From assembly GCA_024734495.1 (NCBI GenBank), contig JALMQS010000070.1, positions 14,027,295 through 14,091,294 on the forward strand: a DNA stretch of 64,000 nt. The letters run 5' to 3'. The notes beneath the pieces were generated by a model. That model searched no databases, was not told the DNA's origin, and was given only the letters and a program-made list of their open reading frames with translations. Shown here piece after piece: positions 1 through 10,766 of the stretch (its first letter is position 1; the number at the start of each line of letters is the position of its first letter). The stretch is from Forficula auricularia (Eukaryota > Arthropoda > Insecta > Dermaptera > Forficulidae). The translations under genes were made by a program, and so were the position numbers.

Positions 1-289
1 TCTGTCATGTATGGCGAAATGAACAGAACATGTCGGATATCTCATTCTAGCATTCTTCAAAAAAATTTGAATGATTTCTCCATTAAATGTGTACAGAATG
101 GTTCAGAGAGTTGGTGGAAAATCTAAGCAGAAGATACTGTTAACGAGTGGAAAAATAGAAAATCTATCTCAGATTCATGGGATCGTTAACATACGTACCA
201 ATATTAACCGATATGATAGTGAGACATGTCTAGGGTGGCATGTGTAATGCTGACTAAATGCCCTGTAAAACCCCTGTTATCTTTGTATC

Positions 290-400
290 GGTTCCAATTG
301 TCAAGGATGTTTATAATGAAAACAATGTCGTATATGAGATAAAATGCAAAGACTGTGATAGAACATACATAGGAGACAAGAGAATGCTAGGACAGTGTCG
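290..400 (+). pseudogene. Penelope-like GIY-YIG endonuclease relic
   Basis: One frame reads VVYEIKCKDCDRTYIG. This has the shape of the PLE endonuclease: a GVY-like strand, a CxxC pair, then YIG. PLE endonucleases make the target nick during retrotransposition. After this the frame decays and no downstream catalytic Glu or Asn can be placed, so it is a dead fragment of perhaps 35 codons. It is a different, older family from the minus-strand endonuclease ORF at 48.2-48.8 kb. The family call is moderately secure because the CxxC..YIG pattern is distinctive; the borders are approximate. Confidence 0.5.
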
Positions 401-1340
401 TGAATGCGCGTAGTAACAAGGCTAAATTATGTCTGCATGTGGCCATTCAGCAATTGACTCAGTCATGAGTTGTTTTAATGATATACCTCTTGTGCAGGGA
501 AAAGGATGATTTCATACGTAAGATGAAGAGCTGCCTACGATAATTAGTATCACTATGTACACGAGACATGTATACGCGGCCTAATAATATTAGTGCTACA
601 TATTCTGAAGTTGTTGCTAGTGGTACGGAGCGTATAGTGTGTGACTTTTCCTGAGGTTTTGCTGCTACTGTTTGATGGAAGCTTTATGATCATAGTACCT
701 CTGTTGAAAATTTAATGTTACATATCTTGTTTTGTATGAATTTTTGATTTTGTATGTTGTGTTATGTACACTTCGTACTATTTTTACTATATTAAAAATG
801 AAAAGACATAGAATGAAATTGTGATCAAAGAGTGAAGAACTATAATTTGTCTAAGAAAATATGTAGTAAAAACTATGAATGTTACAATTAGTATTTTAAA
901 AAAAATTTTGCTAATAATAAAAGCAAGTGTGTGATTAATCAAGGTAGCATTTCAAATAATGAACACTAATTTTAAATAATATGACAGAAAAAAAATATTC
1001 TTATATATTTTTCATTTTATAAATTGCATTGTTGCTCTCATACAACAGATGTTGAAATTTTGCTTTGAATATACATGAAAATGCAAAAATAAAAATAATC
1101 ATCTACTATTGATATTAACTTGTAAGTGGATTAATCTTGTCATATATATTTGTTTCTTGATTCATTGCAATTGTAAGTTCATGTATTGCTGCACTGACGA
1201 TGATAACTGAAAATTTCGACGGATTTAAAACATAAAAGATTGATAAAAGAGTTTTAGTTTTATCTTACGAGAACATTTGCTGTTCTCGCGGTTTTAATTG
1301 CCTCATTTAAGAACAAATATTGAATAATAAAACATCATAG
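401..1340. other. AT-rich spacer, no gene seen
   Basis: No ORF, exon-like block or clear repeat was recognised. A small hairpin with stem CGAGAACA/TGTTCTCG lies near 1268-1290. Some of the first 300 bases may be further PLE decay. Confidence 0.4.
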
Positions 1341-1344
1341 TACT

Positions 1345-1889
1345 CTATCTAATGTATAATTAAAGTTTTGAGCATCTTTTTTTGAAAATAGTTGGTAGTT
1401 TTTTCAAAAAATCAGCTCGGGTTCAGATTAACCAAGATGTATTTTAAAAGAGAAAGAATTCAATCAATCTTTATCGGACAAATTCTAAGATTTTAGTAGA
1501 AATATTATTAAATTGCGATATCAGAGGAGATTCATCCAGGAGTCGAACCTGAGAACTAACACGCTATCCGGGCAGTCAGCTCACACCCTCGATACAAAAA
1601 CCTCTTTCTGAATCGCAATATATGATATAAGCACAGAAATTTTTTACTCCATTCTTCTAGAACGGAAATTAAAAAATTTAGCTTAAAATGAAAAAAAGTT
1701 TTTCATACAAGTCCTCTTATTTAAATGTATAATTAAATTTTTGAGCATCTTTTTTTGAAAATAGTTGGAAGTTTTTTCAAAAAATCAACTCGGGTTCTGA
1801 TATCGCAATTTAATAATATTTCTACTAAAATCCTAGAATTTGTCCGAAAAAGGATGATTGAATTCTTTCTCTTTTAAAATATTTTAAAA
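1345..1889. repeat. Composite direct and inverted repeat
   Basis: About 80 bp (1345-1430, including GAGCATCTTTTTTTGAAAAT) recurs directly at 1722-1800. The flank 1431-1500 recurs inverted at 1800-1885 (TAGTAGAAATATTATTAAAT and its complement). A tRNA-like SINE segment sits between the copies. The layout suggests an insertion with rearrangement rather than a clean transposon. Confidence 0.55.
1520..1592 (-). repeat. tRNA-derived SINE head or tRNA relic
   Basis: The minus strand has a good Pol III B box, GGTTCGACTCC (1549-1539). About 30 bp upstream is an A-box-like GAGCTGACTGCCCGG. No complete cloverleaf or 3' tail could be drawn, so a SINE head or tRNA pseudogene fits better than a working tRNA gene. 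Confidence 0.45.
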
Positions 1890-2640
1890 TGTATAAAATT
1901 ATATCTTTATAATAAAATTAGAATTTTAATAAGTTAAGGAAGTTTTAATTTATCATATAAATAATATACTAAAACTTATGTCTTTCGCTTAAATTTTAAT
2001 TGTATATGTAATTTCGAAAAGGGCACATGTATGAAAATTGAAAAAAAAGCTAATTATTTTCTAAAGTAGTGTAAAATTTATTTTTTAATTACATTTTAGG
2101 GGCAGTAAAATTAATACCAGAGTTATACATGTATAAGTCCAGTTGATCCTAAAGATTATAATAGATATTATTATATAAATTCAGAAGCATCACATGTACA
2201 CGTGATAGGAATATAAGGTTTCCTTTGAAAATCCGGAAGCACCAGAAACAGAGCGTGACCAATGTGATGGAGAGACAACTATTATATTCAGAGGAGACGT
2301 AATTGCGGCATCTCAAACTTTGTCTGTCTAACTTTTTAGTCCAGAGATATCTACAAAATCTCTGAGCCTCGTCGGAGAAAGAGAACTAATTGAAATGATT
2401 TTATTTTCTCCATGACTTGAATCTCACAGTTCATCATTGTAACTAGCAAATATGAAACGAAAAATTTCGGCTCCTAATTGTGAAGAAGTCTTCAAGTAAT
2501 GATTAATGTCGATAGAGTCACTCTGTTTATATCTTCAAAAACTCTAGCCGATAATCCTCTTCGTGTTTAAAACTCTCATTTTCCGGACAGGATATGATCC
2601 GAATCCTCATGAAAAATGCTATATATCTATAAATCTAAGA
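1890..2640. other. AT-rich spacer, no gene recognised
   Basis: Part of 2230-2600 is less AT-rich, but it holds no ORF and no paired splice sites that could be defended. Confidence 0.35.
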
Positions 2641-2701
2641 GTTTTATCAAAAAAGTGGTCCAAGTAAACGTTCGTCAACAAAATCAAGCTCTTAAGTAGG
2701 C

Positions 2702-2747
2702 CCTAGACGGTCAAAATGATTGAGTCAAGCATGATTGACCGTCTAGG
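2702..2747. repeat. Short foldback inside a dispersed repeat
   Basis: Perfect 13-bp arms, CCTAGACGGTCAA and TTGACCGTCTAGG, enclose a 20-bp loop. The next bases (ACTATTTTGATTAAAAAAA) belong to the dispersed repeat also found at 17.6 and 28.3 kb, so this hairpin abuts or interrupts that copy. Confidence 0.6.
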
Positions 2748-3240
2748 AAACTATTTTGATTAAAAAAAATTGAGCGAAAACCATGACGTTGCGGTCTACA
2801 AAAAAGCCCTTATAAGTGAACATCGAAAAAATTATATTTTTTGACTAAAAAATTATAAGATGGTGTCATCTATTAAATCCGATGGAATGGAATATTTTTA
2901 ATTATATGTCAGAGGGGTTGTTTTTCACCCCCTCGAGTTCGATTCCGAGGGGGGAAACAACCCCTTGACATATAATTAAAAATATTCCATTCCATCGGAT
3001 TTAATAGATGACACCATTATGATTTTCTAGTAAATTTAAATCTATTACCATCGGCAAATTAATATCTTTCATATATTTTTTGAGATAATAACTGTTTTGT
3101 CAAAATGTCTGTTAGTACGTGAGTTACCAAATTTGTGTGCACGCACTAGGTCAAAAACTAGTATGAATATCAAAACGAAATTTCACATGTAGTTTTGGTA
3201 CATTGAGATTTGTTTTAACTTTCGCGTTCATCTAACGTTA
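2748..3240 (+). repeat. Dispersed repeat R1, copy 1, split by a foldback
   Basis: R1 carries strings such as CGGTCTACAAAAAAGCCCTT, TGTCAAAATGTCTGTTAG and TCAAAAACTAGT. It recurs at 17.6-18.1, 28.2-28.8, 28.9-29.36 (inverted) and, as a scrap, 63.84-63.89 kb. This copy is interrupted by the foldback at 2860-3017. Other copies end in GTATGGTAAAGT-type termini, suggesting a non-autonomous DNA element; the superfamily is not resolved. Confidence 0.6.
2860..3017. mobile_element. Foldback (hairpin) element inserted in R1
   Basis: Near-perfect arms of about 63 bp (2860-2923 and 2955-3017) start ATGGTGTCATCTATTAAATC and surround a 31-bp GC-rich loop. The loop holds GAGTTCGATTCC, which resembles a tRNA B box. 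The element splits an R1 copy, so it arrived later. No coding capacity. Confidence 0.75.
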
Positions 3241-3249
3241 TCATATAAA

Positions 3250-3425
3250 CATTCTAAATAAAATTTATTATTGAATATCTGAACAAAATTCATCTGTTTC
3301 GATTCCCCAAAGAATCAGTCAGATGGGCATTGTAGTATATATGAATATATTTATTTGCATCAAGCAGAAAACAACCTCATTGATTTCTCTTAATGAATCA
3401 AAACTCTGCTACTCTCGGCAAAAAA
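3250..3425 (+). mobile_element. PLE/retrozyme-type terminal repeat
   Basis: Contains TTTATTTGCATCAAGCAG and the terminal module CTGCTACTCTCGGCAAAA shared by other copies in the window. The minus strand holds a hammerhead-like block (CTGACTGATTC...GAATC-GAAAC) whose core is imperfect. A sister copy with the same block lies at 42.34-42.52 kb. Confidence 0.55.
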
Positions 3426-3489
3426 CATAATAATTTTAACAAAAACTATTTTATTTTTCATTCATTTGATTTCTTTAAAATATTTTCTA

Positions 3490-4800
3490 CACATATTTAT
3501 TGATATCGAAATTATTATTTGTAATATTATATTATTTAGCTCCCAATGAGATTCAATTACTATGTCGCACTATGTATGTACTTAATACAACATTTTACTA
3601 ATTAGTGTTTATTATGTCAATGGGTTAGCCAGTAATTGTTAAATGTACGTTGGTAAAAGAAAGATAAACCTTGCTCTATCACTCTAGATATTGAACCTAT
3701 AAAAATCTCTCATGAATTATTATTTTGGTAATTTAATATCATAAAAGAATAGTCATTATATACTAATATAATTAGCTCAGATCAATATTTTAGTAGCTAG
3801 GGGTAGCTAGAGAGGAATTTTAATTTCAATATTTAGGAATTTTTTCTGAAAAACCTAAACAATATTTTTTGAAATTATTAGTGGCTTTATATAAAAGGGA
3901 CTCTCCAATATGTATCTGAAAATTTTTATCGAAATCTCAGTGATCAACCAAATTCAATAGTTTTTTATTCAAAAAAATTATTCGGACAATTTACATAATT
4001 CATACTTTTATATTAAAAAATATTTAAATTCGCATAACTTGTGAACCATTTCATCCACATTAAATTTTTTCTTAGAAATTTAAAGTCCTTTAATAAAGGT
4101 CATTATACTAATTTGCGTCCGTCAAAGGGTCAAGCAGTAATGGTTAAATGTACGTGTTAAAAAAGATTAACACTGCTCTATTTCTTTAGATTTTGAACGA
4201 ATAAAAAAAATCTCATGAAGTATCATTTTGATAATTTAATATCCTAAAAGAATGGTCATTATATATAATTATCTCAGATCAATATTTTAGTAGCTAAAAA
4301 GGATTTTAATTTTTATAGTTAGGAAATTTTTCTGCTAAAATTAAACATTTTTTGTAATTAATAGCAGTTTTATATAAAGAGAACGTTTCACTATGAATGT
4401 GAAAATTTTTAACAAAATCCGAGCCATGAACCAAATTCAATATATGTATTTTGATTCAAAAAATTATACGGATAATTAATTCATAGGGCTTCAATTTTTA
4501 TATTGAAAAATATTTAAATTCCCATAACTCGTAAACTATTGATGATAGAGATTTCAATTATATAACATTTTTTATTAGGAATTTAATGAACTTTAATAAA
4601 GGTCATTATACTAATTTGTGTACGTCAAATAGTTAGGCAATAATTGTTAAATGTACGAGGTAAGAAATATAAACCTTGCTCTATCGATCTAGATATTTAA
4701 CCTATAAAAAAACTCTTAGGAAGTAACATTTTGATAATTTAATATTCTAAAAGAATAGCTCAGATCAATATTTTGGGAGCTATAAAGGATTTTAATTACA
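3490..4800 (+). repeat. ~505-bp tandem repeat, about 2.5 diverged copies
   Basis: The string GTCAA..GGTTAG..AGTAAT..TTAAATGTACG recurs at 3616, 4121 and 4624, a period of about 505 bp. Each is followed by CTGCTCTAT, TTTGATAATTTAATAT and CTCAGATCAATATTTT. Further copies lie at 7.37-7.98 kb. The shared TATTTATTGATATCGAAAT and TTTAGCTCCCAATG link this block to the duplicated exon regions at 6.6-9.5 kb. It may be an old copy of that duplicon without the exon. Confidence 0.6.
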
Positions 4801-5318
4801 TGATATATGTAGAATATAGAATATGTGAACGTAATTAATTAAAATTATAATAAAATTTAGAATATAATATTAAATAAATTCTACAACGATTTGAATTTTT
4901 TTAACCCTAAAATTAATAAAACAAATAATTAAATGATTTTATTTTATTTAATTAATTATTTTTTTGAAGCTCTTTGAACTCATTGTCTTGTCTTAAAATA
5001 ATACTCTCTGACCGTCTTCGCCAGGCGCTAGCCCTTTCCCTTGCTAATTATCATTACACTTAGAGTCCCCACTCTTTTTTTCTATCAATCTCAGGAGACA
5101 TTCACAGCCCGCCCGCCCCCCAAAGACGACCTGACGCCATTACCTAGTGACATTAACTCGTGCTAAAATTTGTGAATACTCAACATTTTTCTTATATTAT
5201 GTGAGTTTTTATTGATATTGATCAATATTTATTCTTAATACTAAATATGATATGAAATTAATTGAAATCCATGCAGTATAAATAAGATTTTAATCGATTC
5301 TCATGTTTTTCTTCTCAG
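4801..5318. other. Spacer with one weak exon-like block
   Basis: AT-rich, except for a GC-rich stretch at 5095-5158 after a plausible acceptor (TTTTTTTCTATCAATCTCAG). It reads open for 22 codons, but its downstream border is a poor donor and its phase does not fit the exon at 5319. Not called as a gene. Confidence 0.3.
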
Positions 5319-5400
5319 GGCAGGAGCTTCTCAAGCAAATTTCGTATGATTTGCTCAATCAGCTAATAATCTGCCAAGATTTCGAGATCTCTTCTATTTG
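5319..5400 (+). CDS. Exon A of an unrecognised multi-exon gene
   Basis: Bounded by the acceptor TTTTTCTTCTCAG and a strong donor, TTG|GTGAGT. Of three frames only one is open, reading QELLKQISYDLLNQLI and on, 26 codons, with two bases left at each side. The trailing TG joins the leading G of exon B (9226) to give a Trp codon and keeps the frame open. The exon therefore belongs with the exons at 9226, 11558, 11936 and 14144. The product was not recognised and no domain is visible in so short a piece. An untranslated or non-coding transcript is the alternative. The evidence is splice quality and phase agreement only. Confidence 0.45.
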
Positions 5401-5680
5401 GTGAGTCTTAAAATTGTATTCTTATTATAAGAGTAATAATTTAGACCTTATATGTGATATATTAAAAAAAACAAAACGACTTTATTTATTATCATTCTAG
5501 AATATTGTGCTTGCAATTACGGAATTATGTATTTTGGCATGTTTTTTTTTTTTTTAAATTATTATTGTGCTTCGATTTTAGCTTAGTACCCAAGTATATT
5601 GTATCTGTGTGTTTAAAATAGAAAATAGATAAAGTCGATTATATAATAATTTTGATAAATTGGTTAAGTGTGTATGTTTG

Positions 5681-5760
5681 TGTGAGCTGGAATCGAACTC
5701 ATGTCACCAGCAATTTAAAATTTAGTAATTATTTCATCTTTGAAAATGTAATGAGAGAGT
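5681..5760 (-). repeat. tRNA-like B-box fragment
   Basis: The minus strand reads GAGTTCGATTCC (5700-5689), a near-consensus Pol III B box. No convincing A box or cloverleaf was found; probably a SINE relic in intron A. Confidence 0.3.
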
Positions 5761-5875
5761 CATTCATTGAATAAATGTCCCTGCTAAATGTATAAATAAT
5801 CAGCATGGGATTATGATATAAAACTGCCCTTGTATAATTATTCATATTTATTTTCAATAATTCAATTCGTCTTAG

Positions 5876-5945
5876 CCTACAAGCCCTGACACGTTTCGCT
5901 GCAAGTCGACACAGGTTGCCGGGGTCAGGCGTACTCGAAATATTA
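5876..5945 (-). repeat. PLE-type terminal repeat fragment, hammerhead-like
   Basis: The minus strand reads CTGACCCCGGCAACC ... TTGCAGC-GAAACGTGTCAGGG, keeping GAAAC and a GUC triplet. The CUGANGA core appears damaged (CTGACCC). A GC-rich island inside AT-rich intron A. Confidence 0.4.
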
Positions 5946-6139
5946 TAAAAGCGCCCTTTTCTAATTTTATTATTATTTGTCCTTAACTTTACAATTATTT
6001 ATTTATTTTTTCAAGCCTATATGATTTGCGATAATCAAAATAAAATAAAATACATTAAGATGTTTCTTAAAATGTTCAGTATTCTAAAGAAATCAAAGCA
6101 ATGAAAAATAAAATAGTTTTTCATTAAAAATATTTTGTT

Positions 6140-6235
6140 TTGCTGACAGAAGCAGAGTTGTTGATTCATAAAGAAAAATCATTGAGGTTGTTCTCTGCTT
6201 GATGCAAATAAACATTCATATATATATATATGGGG
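6140..6235 (-). mobile_element. RZ-A retroelement fragment
   Basis: Carries the complement of the shared end module (TTTTGCTGACAGAAGCAGAG), then GAGGTTGTTCTCTGCTTGATGC and an AT microsatellite. It matches the arms at 44.04-44.50 kb but stops before the hammerhead. Confidence 0.6.
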
Positions 6236-6589
6236 CATTCCACGGCAAATCGGACGGTTTGAAAACTTTTAATTTTTAATTTCCTTCATTTTTTGACATT
6301 TTTAAGTATACATAAAAAAACTCATTCTGGTAAATTTTGAAATTTTTTTGATCACCGGTTTAAAAGATATTGAATTTCGGTTTTTCGTTCGTAACTTCTT
6401 CAAAAATAGTCGAAATTCACAAATTTTGTTTTTTTACATATTTACTTAGAAAAAATAGAAAAAAGTGTTTTTAATATATGCGATTTTTCTAATAATCAAA
6501 ACATGATGATCATAGCCAGAATTTTTTTTGGTGGGGGGGGGGGGGGTGCAGGTTACATTTTTTGGGGCAAGTTATAGAAATTTCTCTCT

Positions 6590-7330
6590 ATATAACTTAC
6601 GTAATATGCATAAGATTAATCTATATATTTATTGATATCGAAATCATATTTTGAATTTGAATTTTCTCATTGTTTGAACAATCGATTTTAGGAATCGTTG
6701 AGACTGATCGTTTTGATTATTAGAATTTGAATTCAACAATTCGAGGCGTCTGACTTGAATTATTTTATATTCTAAGCCGATCCCACACCCCACTAATACC
6801 GCCCTCACATTTCAATGCAATTTGGATTAATTTTCCAGTCGATTTTTGGATAGATAATCTTTGAAAAGTTTAGCTTTTGAATTTTCATAACTATTTAATA
6901 ATCTGAAGTGAAATTTTATAAAATTATTTAAACAGAATGATGGAAATTCGATGGTGAGTTTCCAAGATATTAAGCCATGTTGTATTATTAGTGTGTGTGT
7001 GTGTGCAAGCCTAAACTAATTACTAGCTTCCCTTATTTCTTTACTAATATCTTGTTCTCTCTTTTATTATTATTACTATTAATTTCTTCTTTTCCATAGG
7101 CAAATGCAAATACCTGTGGAAGAAGAGAATGTATTGGTTCATCATTTCTCTAACCCTGCCTGAATGAAAGTGAAAGTGAATTCTCCCAGTCTTCCTCTTT
7201 GAATGTAAGTTTATCCATTTTATTTTATTTTATTTTCCCTAGATAACCCTTTTAATAAATAATTAAATTATCCATTAATTTGAAATCAATTTTATAAAGT
7301 ATTTAATGGATTATTATTTGTAATAGTAAT
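6590..7330 (+). repeat. Exon-bearing duplicon, copy 1
   Basis: Intronic and exonic sequence match 8720-9470 almost throughout: TATTTATTGATATCGAAATC, ACAATTCGAGG, GGATTAATTTT, AAGCCATGTTGTA, then the exon and donor. The similarity runs through both intron flanks, so a DNA-level tandem duplication is more likely than retroposition. A poly-G tract (about 6531-6546) lies at its left edge. Confidence 0.7.
7100..7204 (+). pseudogene. Exon B, first copy, with an in-frame stop
   Basis: The acceptor TTTCCATAG and donor GAAT|GTAAGT are intact, and the length, 105 nt, equals that of the copy at 9226-9330. Joined to exon A, the frame opens W-QMQIPVEEENVLVHHFSNPA and then meets TGA. The second copy reads through to its donor in the same phase. 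This copy is therefore either a decayed duplicate or a stop-containing (poison) alternative exon. The intact splice sites make the second idea worth testing. It cannot be a functional equivalent of copy 2 at protein level. Confidence 0.5.
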
Positions 7331-7339
7331 TTATTTATT

Positions 7340-7990
7340 CGATTACTAATTATACTAAATTTGCTATGTCAAAAGGTTAGGCAGTAATGGTTTAATTTAA
7401 GTGGTGAGAAAGATAAAAACTGCTCTATCGCTCTAAATATTCAACATACTCTATTAAAAAAACTATCAGGAAGTATCATTTTGAAAATTTAATATTCTAA
7501 AAGAATGATCATAATATATAATTAGCTCAGATCAATATTTTAGTATCTATAGAGAGGATTTTTAATTTCAATATTTATTAATTTTTTTCTAGTAAAACTA
7601 AATAACGTTTTTTGAAATTATTACCGGTTTTATATAAAGGGGACTCTCCCCTAAGAGTGTGAAAATTTTTATCGAAATAAGAGTCATTAATCAAATTCAA
7701 TATTTGTTGATTCAAAAAATTATTGACAATTCACTGGGCTTCAATTTTTATATTGAATTTTTTTTTTTAAATTCGCATAGCTCGAAAACCATTGATTTTA
7801 GAGATTTCATCCATAAAACATTTTTTGTTAGAAATTTAATGAATTTAATAAAGGTAATTATACTAATTTGTGTACCTTATAGGGTTAGGAAGTAATAGTT
7901 AAATGTACGAGGTAAGAAACATAAACGCTGCTCTATCGCTCTAGAAATTCAAGATATTATTAAAAAAACTCTCACGAAGTAACATTTTCA
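7340..7990 (+). repeat. ~505-bp intronic repeat, about 1.3 copies
   Basis: Same family as 3490-4800: GTCAAAAGGTTAGGCAGTAAT at 7368 and its partner near 7875 set the ~507-bp period. It lies directly after duplicon copy 1. A short in-frame stretch here (7659-7895) is repeat sequence, not a gene. Confidence 0.6.
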
Positions 7991-8192
7991 GAAAAATTTT
8001 CTTTCAAACTATTAAAGACATTGATTCCTTCCACCTAGAAGTCACAAATTGAAATTAACTTTTTCCACCTTGGAGATAGAATCTCTCAAAATGTCAGGAT
8101 CCAGGCAAGCGACCGCAATATTTCTCACTATATCCTTTATCATTACATGATATAAAATATATATTATGAAAGTGATTAATTAAAATTATAAG

Positions 8193-8510
8193 TACTGGAG
8201 CCACCGAGCGATGCTCGGCAACTTTTTGCTTCAGTTAAAAGTTATATATTAATATTATTTTTATTTTAAAATTCTGATAAAAACCACCCCGTTACTGCAT
8301 CCCACCCCATACCGCACCCGCACACCACACCCCGCCACGCCCCCTGGACAACCACCCCCATACCGCCCACCGCACCCCCGGTATGCCCCCTGGACCCCGA
8401 ACCCGCCACTCTTGGTTTCATCAAAAGCGGTAGAGCCGTTTTCAAAATAGAACCAAGATACAAATATATAAATATTTATACAATTTTTGCTCGTTTAATA
8501 AGAGTAGAGT
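8193..8510 (+). mobile_element. Dispersed repeat R6, near full length
   Basis: Starts with a short hairpin (CCGAGCGATGCTCGG) and runs through a CCCC-rich middle. It ends at TTTTGCTCGTTTAATAAGAG. A second copy at 22346-22950 has the same start and end but is interrupted. The termini suggest a non-autonomous DNA element, possibly Helitron-like; that assignment is a guess. A short minus-strand ORF here is low-complexity translation. Confidence 0.5.
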
Positions 8511-8599
8511 AGATAAAATTTAGATTATAATAATTAATTAATTATTTTTTGGGCCATATTACATTTTTTCGAGGAAAGTTATAGGAATTTCAAATTGAA

Positions 8600-8720
8600 A
8601 GTTTCTTTTTGCTGAGAGTAGCAGAAATTTTATAAATTGATTGAGACAATAAAAGAGTGTGTCTTCTGCTGGGAAAATAAATGTTTAATTTATTTATATC
8701 GAGACTCTAGTTAGACTATA
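8600..8720 (-). mobile_element. RZ-B retroelement fragment
   Basis: Begins with the module complement TTTTTGCTGAGAGTAGCAGA, then GAGACAATAAAAGAGTGTGT, CTTCTGCTGG and TTTATTTATATCGAGACT. It matches the RZ-B arms at 49.09-49.40 kb and lacks the hammerhead. Confidence 0.6.
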
Positions 8721-9470
8721 GGAATTTCTCTCTATATACACGTAATATGCATAAGATAAATCGTAATATATTTATTGATATCGAAATCATATTTTAAATT
8801 TCAATTTTTTAAATGTTTGAACAATTGATTTTTTCAATCGTTGAGTCTCATTGTTTTGATTATTAGAATTTGAATTCAACAATTCGAGGATTCCGAGTTA
8901 ATTATTTTATATTCTAAGCCGACGCCATTAATACCGCAATGCAATTTGGATTAATTTTTCAGTCGATTTTTCGATAAATAATCTTTGAAAAGTTTAGCTT
9001 TTGAATTTTGCTAACTATATAATAATATGAAGTGAAATTTTATAAAATTATTCAAACAGAAAGTTGGAAATTCGAAGGTGAGCTCTTCCAAGATATTAAG
9101 CCATGTTGTACTATTATTGTGTGTATGTGTGTAAGCCTAAACTTAATTCTAGTTTTTCTTATTTCTCTATAATATATATCTTGTTCTCTCTTTTAATTCT
9201 AGTATTAATTTCTTCTTTTCTTTAGGCAAATGCAAATGTCAGTGGGCAGAAGAGAATATATTGGTTCATACTTTTTCTATCCCTGCTTGAGAGAAAGTGA
9301 AAGTGAATTCTCCCAGTCATATCTTGGAATGTAAGTTTACATTAGCTACCCATTTGAATAAATTTTCTATTAATTTTAAAAAATATTCTCATGCATGCTT
9401 ATTGGATTATTATTTGAAATATTAATTTATTTAGCTCCCAATGCAAATCGACTACGGAACTATATATCCG
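8720..9470 (+). repeat. Exon-bearing duplicon, copy 2
   Basis: Partner of 6590-7330 and contains the open version of exon B. Its right edge (TTTAGCTCCCAATGCAAATC) is also found near 3540, pointing to a third, exon-less relative. Confidence 0.7.
9226..9330 (+). CDS. Exon B, open copy, of the unrecognised gene
   Basis: The acceptor TTCTTTTCTTTAG and consensus donor GGAAT|GTAAGT frame 105 nt. Completed by TG from exon A, it reads W-QMQMSVGRREYIGSYFF and stays open to the donor, with two bases (AT) left over. The first base of exon X (11558) restores an Ile codon. The middle contains FFYPCLRESESEF; the Glu/Ser run looks surface-exposed. No family was recognised. The first copy at 7100-7204 has a stop in this phase, so this is the likely coding version. 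Confidence 0.5.
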
Positions 9471-9720
9471 AACCTATTTGCGAGATTTTATCCATATAAG
9501 ATTATTTATTAGGAATTGAAAGTAAACGGGTTCATAAGAGCTAATATAGCTTCGTTTAACAAATTAAAAGTTATTATTCAAATTCATTTGTTAATATTTT
9601 TTGGATATTTTAAAAATAATTTCATCTTGTTCACTTTTCACATTACCTACCTATAAATTACGTCATTGAAATTATTTATTTATTACTATAAGTACCTATA
9701 GTGATACATCTAGACAAAAT

Positions 9721-9979
9721 GGGGGATGAATGAATGATTGGGAGGAGATTGGAAACCAATCGACTTGATTGGGGAATAATGGAATTAAAATAATTATCGG
9801 AAAAGAGGTTTTTTTATCTAATTAGATTTTTCCTCTTATTAAAAACAAGGACTAAAGATGATTAAGGACACTCGATGGTGGAGAAGTAATCTCCGGAATC
9901 GAAGCAAAAATACAATGTATACATTAATTAATGTAAAATAATTGGTTTAATAAAATTTATATATAAAAAAAAAAAAAAA
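9721..9979 (+). mobile_element. Poly(A)-ended SINE with an 11-bp target duplication
   Basis: Flanked by CTAGACAAAAT on both sides (9710-9720 and 9980-9990) and ending in a run of A. The body contains CCAATCGACTTGATTGG, AGGACACTCGATGGTGGAG and ATCTCCGGAATCGAAGC. Two further copies lie head-to-tail at 31.09-31.60 kb. Poly(A) plus a target duplication shows LINE-driven retroposition; no Pol III promoter is obvious on this strand. Confidence 0.75.
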
Positions 9980-10539
9980 CTAGACAAAATTTAGCTTTAT
10001 TTATATTTTCAGCAATACAAATAAATAATCAATAAAATAATGTAAACAAAAAACACATTAATGATTTAATTATATTTCAATTTTATAAACGGATCTCAAC
10101 TTGTTTAGACACGGACGAAATTACGTATAAAATAAAATATAATCCCTCGTTTTATCGATACCTAAAGTTATCAATCTATCGGCCATGGAGAAATGCTGAA
10201 AAGACAAAGTTAAGCTTAAATTAGCAGTCTCTGTGATTGATTCATGGATGAGTGATCATTTATAGGGCGATTTTCAACTCTAATCTTAGAAGTTGAGCAA
10301 TTTGTAGCTTGGTCGATTTATGGATGGGTGATCTTATTACGTATATAGGGAAAATCCCAATTCATCAAATTTTGTGTCGAGGCTTTGAAAAAATTTTCAT
10401 TTTCCTCCAATAAATTAATATTTTTCGGATATTTTTAAAATAATTAAATTGCATCATTGAAAATATTTATTTTACCATAGAGTGATACATATAGAGATCA
10501 AGCTCTTTGATTAATTTTTATTTATTTTTTATAGATGGA

Positions 10540-10625
10540 GTAGCTGGCTAATAGACTTCGATCTTACTCGGGATCGAACCTGGCTTCAGCCAGAATAATG
10601 TGTCGACAATACGAAACATCTCAAT
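10540..10625 (-). repeat. tRNA-like B-box fragment
   Basis: The minus strand reads GCCAGGTTCGATCCCGAGTA with a consensus B box (10580-10570). No full cloverleaf could be drawn. Likely a SINE remnant. Confidence 0.35.
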
Positions 10626-10721
10626 AAATTAAGAGGAAGGCAACGGGACACCACTCTTTTGAACAATTTCCCAGGATCCTCTCTAGTAATCGCCAACGAC
10701 AAAGTCGTATTTACGGATAAG

Positions 10722-10766
10722 TTCATCGGCTGCCTGCGAGATTAAGCCCCCTATTTTAACGACGAG
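10722..10766 (+). pseudogene. Broken duplicate of exon D
   Basis: CATCGGCTGCCTGCGAG and TTTTAACGACGAG|GT match exon D (11936-12004), including the donor position. The frame that is open in exon D meets a stop here, and the first third has diverged. It marks the left member of a ~1.24-kb tandem duplication. Confidence 0.5.

Noticed and set aside
8266..8463. Gly-rich minus-strand ORF
   Set aside because: Translation of the CCCC-rich middle of repeat R6.
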